Shown: piece after piece, positions 35,723-46,400 of the stretch
How positions within the stretch are numbered: position 1 is the stretch's first letter
Layout: each line of letters begins with the position of its first letter
DNA from: Geofilum rhodophaeum
GTDB taxonomy: Bacteria > Bacteroidota > Bacteroidia > Bacteroidales > Marinilabiliaceae
DNA: 64,000 nucleotides
Assembly (NCBI RefSeq): GCF_002210225.1
Contig: NZ_MWUJ01000016.1
Location: forward strand, 22,955 to 86,954
Direction: 5' to 3'
Position numbers and translations under genes: made by a program
Notes under the pieces: model-generated
What the model was told of the DNA's origin: nothing
The model's input: the letters and a program-made list of their open reading frames with translations, nothing else
Database searches by the model: none

Positions 35723-36799
35723 ATGACAGACAACTCTGGGAAAATCCTGAAAAGCATACATCCGGCACGCATTGTCCTCCCTATTTTTATAGGCATTGCA
35801 GTGACGGGTTTTATGCTGTACCGCGAATACGAACCCGGCAGTCTTTCCCTCCTCAGCTTTAGTCTCCAATCGGTCTTTTGGCTTCTGGTGTCTTTTTTAT
35901 TTATGGCCCTGCGCGATTTTGGCTACATGATTCGCTTGCGCATTCTCTCCGGCAAGGTGCTTTCGTGGCGCAAATCATTCAACATTATTATGCTGTGGGA
36001 ATTCACCTCAGCCATCACACCCTCCTCCATAGGGGGTACCAGCGTAGCCATCTTTTTCATCAACAAGGAGGGCGTGCGACTGGGACGCAGCACAGCCCTG
36101 GTTATGGTGACGTCCTTTTTAGACGAGCTATACTTTATCCTGACTTTTCCGCTGGTACTGCTGCTGATTGGCCGCAGCGATATTTTCTCGCTGGACGGCA
36201 GTGCATTTACCGGCCCCTGGTACCACAACCAGTATTTGATTTTTGCCCTTACCGGCTATGCTTTAAAGTTTCTCTATACGCTGGTGATTGCTTACGGACT
36301 GTTTTTTAACCCACGGGGACTCAAATGGGTATTGCTTTGGATTTTTAAGTTGCCCATTATACGCAAGTGGCGTCCGCAAGCCAACGAGTCGGGTTCAGAA
36401 CTCATACAGGCTTCGCGGGAATTCAAAACCTGGCCCTTCCGCAACTGGCTCAAAACCTTTTTGGCCACAGCACTCAGCTGGACCTCGCGCTACTGGGTGG
36501 TCAACGCCCTTATTATCACTTTCTTCGGGGTAAGCTGGCTCAACTGGGACGAACACTTCCTGGTTTTTGGCAAGCAATTGGTAATGTGGATCATGATGCT
36601 GGTAAGTCCCACCCCGGGCGGCAGCGGTTTTGCCGAATATGTGTTCCGGGGGTTTCTGGCCGGATTTATTCCTGCAGGAACCGGAGTAGCCATGGCCTTT
36701 CTGTGGCGACTGGTCAGCTACTATCCCTACCTCTTCATTGGGGCTTTTGTCATTCCCCGCTGGGTTAAAAAACACTTCGTAACCCGACGCAAGCCATAA
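35723..36799 (+). CDS. Flippase-like integral membrane protein (LPG synthase TM-region family)
   Basis: The protein has 358 aa with about eight membrane helices. The segments EFTSAITPSSIGGTSVAIFFINKEGV, ALVMVTSFLDELYF and LVSPTPGGSGFAEYVFRGFL are typical of the lysylphosphatidylglycerol synthase transmembrane region/UPF0104 family, which includes putative lipid-moving proteins. The soluble synthase domain of MprF is absent. The substrate is unknown. It is a single gene with its own -7 element. Confidence 0.8.
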   Translation: MTDNSGKILKSIHPARIVLPIFIGIAVTGFMLYREYEPGSLSLLSFSLQSVFWLLVSFLFMALRDFGYMIRLRILSGKVLSWRKSFNIIMLWEFTSAITPSSIGGTSVAIFFINKEGVRLGRSTALVMVTSFLDELYFILTFPLVLLLIGRSDIFSLDGSAFTGPWYHNQYLIFALTGYALKFLYTLVIAYGLFFNPRGLKWVLLWIFKLPIIRKWRPQANESGSELIQASREFKTWPFRNWLKTFLATALSWTSRYWVVNALIITFFGVSWLNWDEHFLVFGKQLVMWIMMLVSPTPGGSGFAEYVFRGFLAGFIPAGTGVAMAFLWRLVSYYPYLFIGAFVIPRWVKKHFVTRRKP

Positions 36800-36933
36800 T
36801 TTTTGACCAATTCTGCCGTTTTAGTGATTAAACAGCAGCGAAATCGATCTCGTTTCCCTAATTTGTACCTGCCTAATTACGCGGGTTAACAGCGTTGGTA
36901 TTTGGTCGAACTTTTATTCAATTAAAGGAAGAA

Positions 36934-37809
36934 ATGACTAGGATCTTGTCCTATATGGTCAAAGGGGTGATGCTCAGCTTGCTTTTTTCTGCCTGCCACA
37001 TGGGTGCAAAAAAAGAAGCACCCAATCCGGTCCCTGAAATACCGGAATTGGTGGTATATTGTGAAAACGGTATGGCAGCTCCCATCTATGAACTGGCGCG
37101 CCAATTTGAAAAGCGCTATGCCTGCAAGGTCCACATACACAACGACAACGCTCGCAACCTGCTCCACACCATCAGCACCAGCAGCGACGGCGACCTGTTT
37201 ATTCCGGACAGCGAATACGGGCTGGATTTGCTGCGACAAGCGACACCCGAACTGCTGGGAACAAGTCTCTACCTGGGGAGTAACCGGCTCATAGCGATGG
37301 TGCCAAAGAACAATCCGGAGGCTTTCCAGGGGAAGCTTTCGGAACTGGCCGATCCGCGCTTTGCCCTTATCCTGGCCAATCCCGAATCGAGCTCCCTGGG
37401 CTTCCATACCCGTGAACTGCTGATGCAGGCCGGAATTTACCCGGAAGTCATCCAAAACACCATGACCCTCTCGGCCGACAACCGTGGACTGGTTCGGAGT
37501 ATTCAGCGGGGCGAGGCTACCCTGACCATAGACTGGCTGTCCAGTTACTACTACAACAGCAATCAGAATTACGTAGACACGGTGGCACTTAAGGACCTGT
37601 ATCCGGAGGCCCACGTTTACGCAGCCATACTGGCGAAGCCGGCCCATCCCGGCCTGGCACACACCTTTTTGGCCTTGCTCAGTTCTGCAGAGACCACCGA
37701 ACTGCTGAGCCATCACGGCCTCATTCGCAAAAGACAGGTGATACAAATCCAACGAGAAATACCTGAAAATGATTCAAATCCGAAAAATTTGGAAAACCTT
37801 CGGGATTAA
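36934..37809 (+). CDS. ModA-like periplasmic solute-binding lipoprotein
   Basis: The protein has 291 aa. The signal peptide ends in LLFSAC, so it is lipidated at Cys 21. The mature part (ELVVYCENGMAAPIYELARQFEKRYACKVHI, then GDLFIPDSEYGLDLL) follows the pattern of molybdate-type (SBP_bac_11) binding proteins. The start ATG 36934 is preceded by AAAGGAAG. No permease or ATPase gene is near. Its 3' end overlaps the next gene, a hybrid kinase, by 41 nt, so it is more likely a ligand sensor for that kinase than part of an uptake system. The ligand is unknown. Confidence 0.75.
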   Translation: MTRILSYMVKGVMLSLLFSACHMGAKKEAPNPVPEIPELVVYCENGMAAPIYELARQFEKRYACKVHIHNDNARNLLHTISTSSDGDLFIPDSEYGLDLLRQATPELLGTSLYLGSNRLIAMVPKNNPEAFQGKLSELADPRFALILANPESSSLGFHTRELLMQAGIYPEVIQNTMTLSADNRGLVRSIQRGEATLTIDWLSSYYYNSNQNYVDTVALKDLYPEAHVYAAILAKPAHPGLAHTFLALLSSAETTELLSHHGLIRKRQVIQIQREIPENDSNPKNLENLRD

Positions 37810-40525
37810 GACTGCCCTCGGAACAAAAAAACGACTGCTGCCTTTTCTTCACGAAAAAGTCATCCGCAAGCTTTTTGGCCTGCTGATTATATTTCTGTTG
37901 ACCATTTTAGGGGTGCTGCTGCTCGAAAATTACTTTGACCGCCATTACACCCTGCGCTATCAAACCATTATTCGCAATCAGGAACAAAAACAAAAGCTGG
38001 CTTTTATTCTTAAGGAACAGCTTATGAATATCCAGTTTGCCCTACGCAATTATCCAAGCATAAGTCACCAACAACAAATCACCAACAACCACGAATACAT
38101 TAAAGAATACATCAGCCGCTGCCAGCAACTGGTCCGCCTGATGAACGAGGGCGGAAGTTTCGAATACCGAAACACCGTAACGATGGCAACCACCGATGAA
38201 ATAACCGAAACCATCTACTACGAGACCGACGCCTACACCGGAACCATCAATGAATACACGCAATTGTTGCCCGCCCTAGAGGATCTCCAAAGTATTTCTG
38301 CGCGTATAGCGGAGCTGCGCACCAGCAACAAAAGCAGCCTGGGTGAGACCTTCCCCACCCTCGAAGAAAACATCGCCTTCTATTTAAAACAAAGCGACAG
38401 TATTTTTGAGCGCATTTTTGAAATAGAACGTAAGGGGGCCTATCAGATTCAGAAGAATGTGGTTTCGGTGAACAATACGAGCATTAATGTGCTCAAGAGC
38501 TACAACAACATCAAGTACCTTGTTCTGGTTTTCATTTCGTTGGTGGCGGGCACGCTTACCTACCTCCTCATCATCCAGATATCACGCATTATTCTTTTCC
38601 GTAATAAAACCGAAAGCACCAACAAAAAATTGCTTTTGGCCGTGGAACAGAGTCCGGTTGCCATCATGATTACCGATACCCGCGGAATCATCGAATACGT
38701 CAACGAAAACTTTGTCCTGAAAACCGGCTACCAAAAGGAGGAAGTAAAGGGTACCCGCCCCTATTTTTTCAACAACAACATCAACAACTTTCCCGATTTG
38801 GTAATGACCAGCATACAGGCCGGACATTCGTGGTCGGGCGAAGTGGAGACCAGCAACAAGGCGGGACAAAAATACTGGGAAAGGGTACAAATATCTCCCG
38901 TATTCGACGAGGCAGACAGCATCAGCAACTTCATTATTATACGAGAAGACATTACCGAAAAGCAAAGACTTACGCAAAGCCTGAACGAATCGGTAAAAAA
39001 CCTGAAAAACATAACCGAAAACCTTCCGGTCGGCATTCTCATTGCCGATGCCCAGCATCAGATCATTCAAATCAATCAAACGGCTGCGAAGACTATGGGA
39101 TTTAACGAAATGCAGGCAGCCTTGGATTACATCAACAGTCACCCCTACTCCCAGCTGTTTGAGAAATTGCAGGAAAGTCATTACCACGATGTGAACTCGG
39201 GTCTTAACGTGCTGACCCTCGAAGAACGTTTGACTTTGCCCGAAAACAACATTTCGCGCATTATTCTGAAAAACATCATTCCCATTCGACTGAACAACGC
39301 AGATGTGCGCCTGGAGGCTTTCATGGACATTAGCGCCCAAAAAGCCCTTCAAAAGAAAGAGGCGGAAGCCAATCGGGCCAAATCAGAATTTTTGGCGAAT
39401 ATGAGCCATGAAATCAGAACGCCGATGAACGGCATTGTGGGCGCAGCCGAATTATTGGGCAGTACCAGACTCAATATCGAACAGCAGCAAATACTTTCGG
39501 TCATCTCCCGCTCCTGCAACAACCTGACCTCCATCATCAACGACATCCTCGACTTTTCAAAGATTGAGGCCGGGAAGATGAAGATTGAACCAACGGCATT
39601 TACACTGAGCAAGACCCTCGACTATCTGAAACAACAATTCCAGATACGAGCCAGTGAAAAAAATCTTCAGCTCCGGACCGAAACGGAACACTTTCCGGAG
39701 ATATTAATAGGCGATGAGGGTCGACTTTTGCAGATTTTGATCAACCTCATGGACAACGCGGTAAAATTTACCGAACAGGGAGAAATTGTCCTAAGGATAA
39801 GCAGAGTAAAAGAAGAGGCACACCAATTAAGCCTGCATTTTACCGTAGAAGATTCCGGCATCGGCATTCCCCCGGAAAAAATTGAACGCATTTTCGATTC
39901 CTTTACCCAGGTCGATGGATCCACCACACGCAAATATGGCGGCACAGGATTAGGGACCACCATCTCAAAAATGCTGGTGGAACTGATGGGCGGAAAAATC
40001 TGGGTAGAGAGTCCCCATCCCGATTATGCCTGGTCAAAGGACCATCCGGGCACCATTTTCCACTTTGTTTTGCCGCTCGGTCTTCCAAGCTCGAAAACAG
40101 AGGAATCGGCTGCTGGTGAGGGGGGAAACCCCAAAGGGAAAAAAGCATCTAAAAATGGCGCCCGGGCACAGCAAATTCTTCTGGTAGAGGACAACCCCAT
40201 CAACCAGAAGATTGCTGAAAAAATGCTGCAGCGTCTGCATTATTCGGTGACCATTGCCGCCAATGGTCAGGAAGCACTGGACTTGCTGTTGGACCAAAAA
40301 GCACCCTGCGATCTGGTTTTGATGGATGTGCAAATGCCGGTGCTGAACGGACTGGATGCAACGCGGGAGCTGCGCAACAACAAAGTGGCGCTTCCCATTA
40401 TTGCCATGACTGCCAATGTGATGAAAGGCGACCGGGAGTTGTGTATGGCTGCCGGCATGAACGACTATATTGGAAAACCGGTACGCATAGAGACCCTGGA
40501 AACAACGCTGAACCGCTGGTTGTAG
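37769..40525 (+). CDS. Hybrid sensor histidine kinase with periplasmic helical sensor and two PAS domains
   Basis: The protein has 918 aa. Membrane helices at about 35-53 and 249-272 enclose a helical periplasmic domain. PAS domains follow at about 288-400 and 415-520. The HisKA box is FLANMSHEIRTPMNG (His 547), the ATPase has N-box MDNAVKF (661-667), DSGIGIPP and GGTGLG, and a receiver domain runs from about 801 with Asp 853 (LMDVQMP) and Lys 903. The start must be near 37769 to keep the first helix, so the overlap with the lipoprotein gene is real. The layout resembles TorT/TorS. No separate response regulator or HPt gene is adjacent. Confidence 0.92.
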   Translation: MIQIRKIWKTFGIKTALGTKKRLLPFLHEKVIRKLFGLLIIFLLTILGVLLLENYFDRHYTLRYQTIIRNQEQKQKLAFILKEQLMNIQFALRNYPSISHQQQITNNHEYIKEYISRCQQLVRLMNEGGSFEYRNTVTMATTDEITETIYYETDAYTGTINEYTQLLPALEDLQSISARIAELRTSNKSSLGETFPTLEENIAFYLKQSDSIFERIFEIERKGAYQIQKNVVSVNNTSINVLKSYNNIKYLVLVFISLVAGTLTYLLIIQISRIILFRNKTESTNKKLLLAVEQSPVAIMITDTRGIIEYVNENFVLKTGYQKEEVKGTRPYFFNNNINNFPDLVMTSIQAGHSWSGEVETSNKAGQKYWERVQISPVFDEADSISNFIIIREDITEKQRLTQSLNESVKNLKNITENLPVGILIADAQHQIIQINQTAAKTMGFNEMQAALDYINSHPYSQLFEKLQESHYHDVNSGLNVLTLEERLTLPENNISRIILKNIIPIRLNNADVRLEAFMDISAQKALQKKEAEANRAKSEFLANMSHEIRTPMNGIVGAAELLGSTRLNIEQQQILSVISRSCNNLTSIINDILDFSKIEAGKMKIEPTAFTLSKTLDYLKQQFQIRASEKNLQLRTETEHFPEILIGDEGRLLQILINLMDNAVKFTEQGEIVLRISRVKEEAHQLSLHFTVEDSGIGIPPEKIERIFDSFTQVDGSTTRKYGGTGLGTTISKMLVELMGGKIWVESPHPDYAWSKDHPGTIFHFVLPLGLPSSKTEESAAGEGGNPKGKKASKNGARAQQILLVEDNPINQKIAEKMLQRLHYSVTIAANGQEALDLLLDQKAPCDLVLMDVQMPVLNGLDATRELRNNKVALPIIAMTANVMKGDRELCMAAGMNDYIGKPVRIETLETTLNRWL

Positions 40526-40531
40526 TTGTAA

Positions 40532-41518
40532 TTAGAGCGCTAAGAGCTGGGCAGCAACGCTGAGCAGGACCAACAGCAGAAACGTCAACTCCTGCCAAAC
40601 AGCCTTTCGAAAAAGATCCAGAGCGTTAACCACCAAAACTGCAGCACTTAAAGCGGCAATGGGCAGCAATTCAACTGAAAAGAAAGGGGAAAGAACGGCT
40701 CCGGTGCAGAGCAAAAGCAACCAGAACAAAACCCGGTAATAGCGTCGAACCACAATTTTCTGTTGTGCTGTTCTGCGTGCAGAAACCAGCATAGCCAGCG
40801 CAATACCGAGAACCACAACCAACAGGTAGATACGGGAGAAAAGCGCATGCTTATACTGCCCCGGATTGGCCATCAGATTTTCGATCAGCAAATCGTAAAA
40901 CCAACGCCCTTCGTCGTGAAAAACATACCATCCACCAGTAAGTATAAAAGGAAGCAAAACGCCCAGCAACATAGCTACAAAGCCCCGAAAGGAAGCCTGC
41001 CGTAAAATGCCGGCAGCGATAAGCAAGAAAGGGAAAAAGAAGAGGCCCTTGGCATAAAAGAGGCCGCCCAATCCCAATAAAAAACCGGCATCAAAACAAA
41101 CAAGGGCTGGATTTCTGCGCTGCACACCGGCAAAAAGTACGCGCAAGGCCAATACCAAAAAAAACACAAAGAGCCAAACAGGATTCAGCTTTTGGACCGA
41201 CAAAAATCCACTTGACAAAAGCAGGAAGGCCAATAAAACTATAGGACTTTGCTTCCCAAGCAAAGAGAAACGCAGGGCAAGCTGATTCAAAACAAGTCCG
41301 CTAAGCAAGGCCAATACCAAGGTGGTAAAAGCTGCGGTAAAAATATTTCTGCCCGACCACATCCCGGTAAAAAAATCCCACATAGGCATGGAGGGATTAT
41401 CGAGATGACTGAAAAACACCACCTCTCCCAAAAAGAGCCGCAACCACAGTGCTGTGGCTGTCAACAACACCAGGATGACGGACAACAAACGATTACTGTT
41501 GAAAAGGCGGTAAAGCAT
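40532..41518 (-). CDS. DUF6427-type multi-pass membrane protein
   Basis: The protein has 328 aa with about nine hydrophobic helices and few charged loops. The N-terminus MLYRLFNSNRLLSVILVLL and FFSHLDNPSMPMWDFFTG fit the DUF6427 family of Bacteroidota, often found next to purD. The function is not known. It starts 3 nt after the purD stop and is the last gene of a four-gene minus-strand operon. It ends 6 nt from the convergent kinase gene. Confidence 0.7.
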   Translation of the reverse strand: MLYRLFNSNRLLSVILVLLTATALWLRLFLGEVVFFSHLDNPSMPMWDFFTGMWSGRNIFTAAFTTLVLALLSGLVLNQLALRFSLLGKQSPIVLLAFLLLSSGFLSVQKLNPVWLFVFFLVLALRVLFAGVQRRNPALVCFDAGFLLGLGGLFYAKGLFFFPFLLIAAGILRQASFRGFVAMLLGVLLPFILTGGWYVFHDEGRWFYDLLIENLMANPGQYKHALFSRIYLLVVVLGIALAMLVSARRTAQQKIVVRRYYRVLFWLLLLCTGAVLSPFFSVELLPIAALSAAVLVVNALDLFRKAVWQELTFLLLVLLSVAAQLLAL

Positions 41519-41521
41519 AGT

Positions 41522-42796
41522 TTAGTGGATCAAATCAAAGCCTATATCTTTTCTGTAATTACAACCCTCAAAATTGATTTGAGCCGCAGCTGCCAGAGAC
41601 AAAGCCCTTGCTTCTTCAATGTTTGGGCCAAAGGAAGTCAGGGCAAGCACCCGCCCCCCGTTGGTACAAACCTTCCCCTCCTTACTGTTGGTGCCGGCGT
41701 GAAAAACAAGACTGTCTTTAACTTTATCGAGGCCACGCACTTCGAACCCCTTTTTGTAGGCATCGGGATAACCTCCTGAAACCAACACCATGGTCAGGGC
41801 GGTGCGTTCATCTACTTCACACCTAATGCTTCCAAGGCGTCCTTCACCAACAGCCCGCAACAAATCAACCAAATCGTTCTTTAAACGCGGCAAAACCACT
41901 TCGGTTTCAGGATCGCCCATGCGCACATTGTACTCGATGACATAGGGGTCGTTGTTGACCTTGATCAGCCCAAAGAAAACGAAGCCTTTATAATCGATGC
42001 CCTCAGCTGCAATGCCGGCAACGGTGGGACGAACAATGCGCTCCTCCACTTTTTGCATAAAGTCCTTATCGGCAAAAGGGACGGGAGAAACTGCCCCCAT
42101 GCCTCCGGTATTAAGCCCGGTATCGCCTTCCCCAATCCGTTTGTAATCCTTGGCTTCGGGCAACAACACATAGTCCTTACCATCGGTCAAGGCAAAAACC
42201 GATAACTCGATACCACTTAAAAATTCCTCAATGACCACAGTATTCCCTGCAGCGCCAAACTTACCACCCAGCATTCTGTCCAACTCTGCAGAAGCTTCCT
42301 CGTAATCATCGATAATCAACACCCCCTTGCCGGCAGCCAGACCATCGGCCTTCAATACATAGGGCGGAGCCAGTTGTTGCATAAAGGCACGACCTTCGGG
42401 CACATTGGCCGCACTTACTGAAAGATAACGGGCGGTTGGAATGTTGTGACGCAGCATAAACTGCTTGGCAAAATCCTTGCTGCCTTCGAGCCGGGCTCCC
42501 TCCGCGGAGGGCCCTACCACGGCGACCTTTTGCAAGAGCTCATCGGCTTTAAAAAAATCGACCAAACCACGCACCAGGGGTTCTTCGGGACCCACTACAA
42601 CCAAATCGATGGACTGCTCCAAAACCAAAGCTTTTATCCCCTCGAAATCGTTAACCCCCAGGGGCACATTTTCTCCAAGCTCGAGCGTTCCCGCATTGCC
42701 GGGTGCAAAAAACAACTTTTGGGTTTGTGCACTGTTGCGAATACTTCTGCCTAAAGCATGTTCACGTCCTCCTGAACCGACTACCAGTATGTTCAT
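41522..42796 (-). CDS. purD: Phosphoribosylamine--glycine ligase
   Basis: PurD is an ATP-grasp enzyme that makes glycinamide ribonucleotide in purine synthesis. The protein has 424 aa. MNILVVGSGGREHAL opens the protein, and DLVVVGPEEPLVRGLVD, PSAEGARLEGSKDFAKQFM, YVLKADGLAAGKGV and GFVFFGLIKV ... YNVRMGDPETEVVLP follow in order. All expected blocks are present. It is third in the operon, 9 nt after the NodB gene. Confidence 0.97.
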   Translation of the reverse strand: MNILVVGSGGREHALGRSIRNSAQTQKLFFAPGNAGTLELGENVPLGVNDFEGIKALVLEQSIDLVVVGPEEPLVRGLVDFFKADELLQKVAVVGPSAEGARLEGSKDFAKQFMLRHNIPTARYLSVSAANVPEGRAFMQQLAPPYVLKADGLAAGKGVLIIDDYEEASAELDRMLGGKFGAAGNTVVIEEFLSGIELSVFALTDGKDYVLLPEAKDYKRIGEGDTGLNTGGMGAVSPVPFADKDFMQKVEERIVRPTVAGIAAEGIDYKGFVFFGLIKVNNDPYVIEYNVRMGDPETEVVLPRLKNDLVDLLRAVGEGRLGSIRCEVDERTALTMVLVSGGYPDAYKKGFEVRGLDKVKDSLVFHAGTNSKEGKVCTNGGRVLALTSFGPNIEEARALSLAAAAQINFEGCNYRKDIGFDLIH

Positions 42797-42805
42797 CTTC
42801 GAATA

Positions 42806-43474
42806 TTATATTTTACATCGTTTTTCAATTTCAGCAGGCGTAAGGCTTTCCAGCCGATAACCCTGTTCCTTTAGTCGCCGCAAAATCCGCGGCAAGGCTT
42901 TCTGCACACGTGGCCAGGCCTTTAGCGAATCGTGCAGGGCGACGATCGATCCGGGACGAACATGGCTGAGCACATTACCCTCTATGTCCTCCGCCTTTAA
43001 ATCGGCCCGATAATCGTAACTGAGCACATCCCACATTATAATATGGCGGCAGTACTTTCGCAAATCTGCCAACCAACCCGGGTACAACTGTCCGTGCGAA
43101 GGTCGAAAAAGGTCCCCGGGTACATAAGTTGCCCCTTGCTCTACATCGGCCAGCCAGTCCTTTCTGGCAGTCCGCCAGGCCTGCCGGTGGGCAAAACCAT
43201 GATTGCCCACACTCATGCCTTTTTGACGCAACAAGGCATACTCCTCAGGATGTTTGCGCACATTATCACCCACACAAAAGAAGGTCGCTTTAGCCCCCTC
43301 AGAAACCAGCATATCCAGTATGGCTGGTGTGACTTCAGGAATGGGCCCGTCGTCGAAGGTCAGGTAAACCACCTTCTCCGCCTCAACCGGCAAGCGCCAA
43401 ACAGTCCCCGGCAGCAGTCGCCGCAAAAAGGCTGGGGGACGAATTTGCCATCGGTACATCTTTCTACTCTTCAA
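42806..43474 (-). CDS. Polysaccharide deacetylase (NodB domain)
   Basis: The protein has 222 aa. The NodB motifs are complete: VYLTFDDGPIPEVT (catalytic and metal Asp), NHGFAHRQAW (metal His pair), LFRPSHGQLYP and IVALHDSLKA near the end. It may deacetylate peptidoglycan or another polymer of N-acetyl sugars. There is no clear signal peptide, although the N-terminus is basic and hydrophobic (PPAFLRRLLPGTVW). Its start overlaps the end of the GT117-type gene by 11 nt, so it is probably translated with it. Confidence 0.88.
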   Translation of the reverse strand: MKSRKMYRWQIRPPAFLRRLLPGTVWRLPVEAEKVVYLTFDDGPIPEVTPAILDMLVSEGAKATFFCVGDNVRKHPEEYALLRQKGMSVGNHGFAHRQAWRTARKDWLADVEQGATYVPGDLFRPSHGQLYPGWLADLRKYCRHIIMWDVLSYDYRADLKAEDIEGNVLSHVRPGSIVALHDSLKAWPRVQKALPRILRRLKEQGYRLESLTPAEIEKRCKI

Positions 43475-46400
43475 AAAAGCCCATTCCCCGAAACAATCCT
43501 TCGTACAAACCTTCTGTATCCTGTATCAGGGCATCTCGCTGATGACTGCGCAACACCCTAAGCACCTCGCCATAAATAGCCATGGAACGCTGCATATCGT
43601 TCATCGACGAATTTCTCAAACCGGGGCGCAAGCTGGTATAATAGCGCAGTTCCTGAAAATTTTCTTCCGCCAAACCGCGAAGCACTTCATCCCCTTTTTC
43701 CACAGCACCAGCCTTGTAATAGGCCTCTCCTATAAAAAGAGAGAAATAGTTGTGGGGAATGCGTGATGCGGGCAGAATGTCCATGGTTTTATCCAGGACC
43801 TCAATGGCTCGTTCAGAATCGCCTTCGCTGATAAGAGCCGTAGCCAGACGGGTTAAATTATTACGCATATTCAATGCCATCCGTTGATGGTTCTCGTCGA
43901 GATAGACCTCGGGATTGTTCCAGCCTTCAAAAACAAACACATTCATCAGGTTGTGGTACATTTTATCGGTATCTACCCGACCAAATTGTCCGTCGCCGGA
44001 ACTGCCCCGTATGGGTGCAATTTGGTAACCAAAACCTTCGAGCTGGAAGTAATCCTGCAGGCCCACGTAGTTTTCACTGCCTACCGTAACGGCATAATAA
44101 ATGGGGCGCTCCCAATTGTTGTTGGCCAACAAATCCAAAACCATCACCTCATTCTTAAGAATGCGCTCCTTATTAAGCTGGAAGCGAAGTTCAGGGGCAA
44201 TTTCATGAGCGTAACGAGGGCTAACCATATTCTTGGCCATTACGGCAGCACTGTCGACCGGCACGGTAAAGGAAGAAGAAGGCAGGTGTTCAAGACGCTG
44301 GTTGTAGCCGGGAATGGTCTTGCTGCGCTCATCGTCCCTGGCCAGAAAATCGATGGCCCGTTTCAGGTCCACGTCACCCTCCACACGATCTAAGACGTGC
44401 ACCATGTCTCGCTTACCCAACACATACTGCTCGTGTTCCATAGAAATGGGCAGGGGATCCGAAAGGTAGGCTTTACGCTTCATCTGGTCGATGTACCAAT
44501 CGGTTTGCAAATAACTGAGATTGGCCACCCGCACATCGGTCCGCACACCCTCCACTTCCTGAGCGTACCAAAGCGGGAAGGTGTCGTTATCGCCATTGGT
44601 GAAAATGACCCCATTTTCACCAACCGTATTCAAATAGTTAAAGGCCAAATCGCGTGCAATGGTCCGCTGAGAACGGTCGTGATCGTCCCAGTTTTCGGCT
44701 GCCATATTCAAGGGGACCAACACCAGGGTAAGCGCCGTTCCAAGAGCTGCAGCCGAATGGCCCGGCAGCAGGCGCTGCAGGGCCTTGATGACAGGCAGCA
44801 CACCCAGACCTATCCATATGGCAAAGGCATAGAAGGAGCCCGCGTAGGCATAATCCCGCTCACGGGGTTGCAAGGGGGTCTGATTCAGGTAGAGCACAAT
44901 GGCCAAACCCGTAAAAAAGAAAAGCAACATCACCACCCAGAAATCGCGCTGCCCTTTGGTTCCTGCCCCCGATTGAAAGGCCAGTCCCAATACGCCCAGG
45001 AGTAAGGGCAAAAGATAGTACTTGTTACGGGCCGGATTGTCCTTATAAGAATCGGGCAAAAGCTCCTGATCGCCATACATCCAATTATCGATAAAAGGAA
45101 TGCCCGAAATCCAGTTGCCTTTGTGTACCTCACCATGTCCCTGCATATCGTTTTGGCGACCGGCGAAATTCCACATAAAATAGCGAAAATACATGTGCCT
45201 GACCTGATAATTAAAAAAGAAGCGCAGGTTTTCTACAAAGGTGGGTAAAAGAATTTGTTGCGCACGACCACTTTGATCGGCTACGCTGACCCTTCGGCCC
45301 CGGATGTTTCCCCAACGCTGATACTCCTCAATATGCCGCTCCTCGCGACTGTACATGCGGGGAAAGAGTGTCGTAGTGGTTACATCAAATTTGTAAGCAG
45401 GCCGGTAATCCACAATTTCATAACGATCGCCCTGCTTCACATAAACCGGACGCCCCTTATCCTTTTCGATGGCGTCCCAGTCGAGGGGCGAATTGTAATA
45501 TTGTCCGGAGAAGAGAGGACGGTCGCCGTATTGCTCACGATTGAGATAGCCCATCAGGGAAAAGACATCTTCAGGCGAGTTCTGATCCATGGTTGGATTG
45601 GCGACCGAGCGAATAACGATCAAAGAAAAAGAGGAATAACCCAGTATAATCACGGCAATACCGGTAAAGATGGTATTCATTACCGGCTTGTTGTTGACAT
45701 AGGTGTAATAGATGCCATAAATGAGTCCCCCCACCAACAAAAGGGCATATACCGCCACACCACTGTTAAAGGGTAAGCCCCAACCGTTGACAAAGAGCAA
45801 CTCGAACCAGGAGGCCACCTTTACCACGCCGGGAATAATGCCGTAAAGAATGACGCCCAAAATGAGAAAAGAAAGAGCCAGTGCTCTGGCGGTGTTTCTG
45901 GGGCTTACCTCATACTTTTTATAATAATAAACCATGGCAATGGCCGGAATGGCCAGGAGGTTCAGCAAGTGCACCCCAATGGAGAGTCCCATCAGGTAGG
46001 CGATGAGAATGAGCCAGCGGTTGGAGTGGGGTTCATTGGCCACATTTTCCCACTTAAGAATGGCCCAAAAAACCACCGCTGTAAAGAGGGACGACATGGC
46101 ATAAACCTCGCCTTCCACGGCCGAAAACCAAAAGGTGTCAGAGAAAGTATAAGCCAGCGCACCAACCATTCCGGCAGCCATAATGGCCCAAATGCGCCAA
46201 GCCTCTTCTTTGCCCTCCTCCATAAATATTTTACGAGCCAGGTGAGTAATGGTCCAGAACAAAAAGGCGATGGTTAAGGCGGATGCCAATCCCGACATCA
46301 GGTTAACGGTAAATGCCACATTGGAAGGATCACCTGCAAAAAGAGTAAAAAACCGACCCATCAACATGAAAAAGGGGGCTCCGGGTGGGTGACCTACAAG

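Noticed and set aside
36934..37809. Molybdate uptake system
   Set aside because: No ModB or ModC gene is near, and the gene is coupled to a sensor kinase instead.
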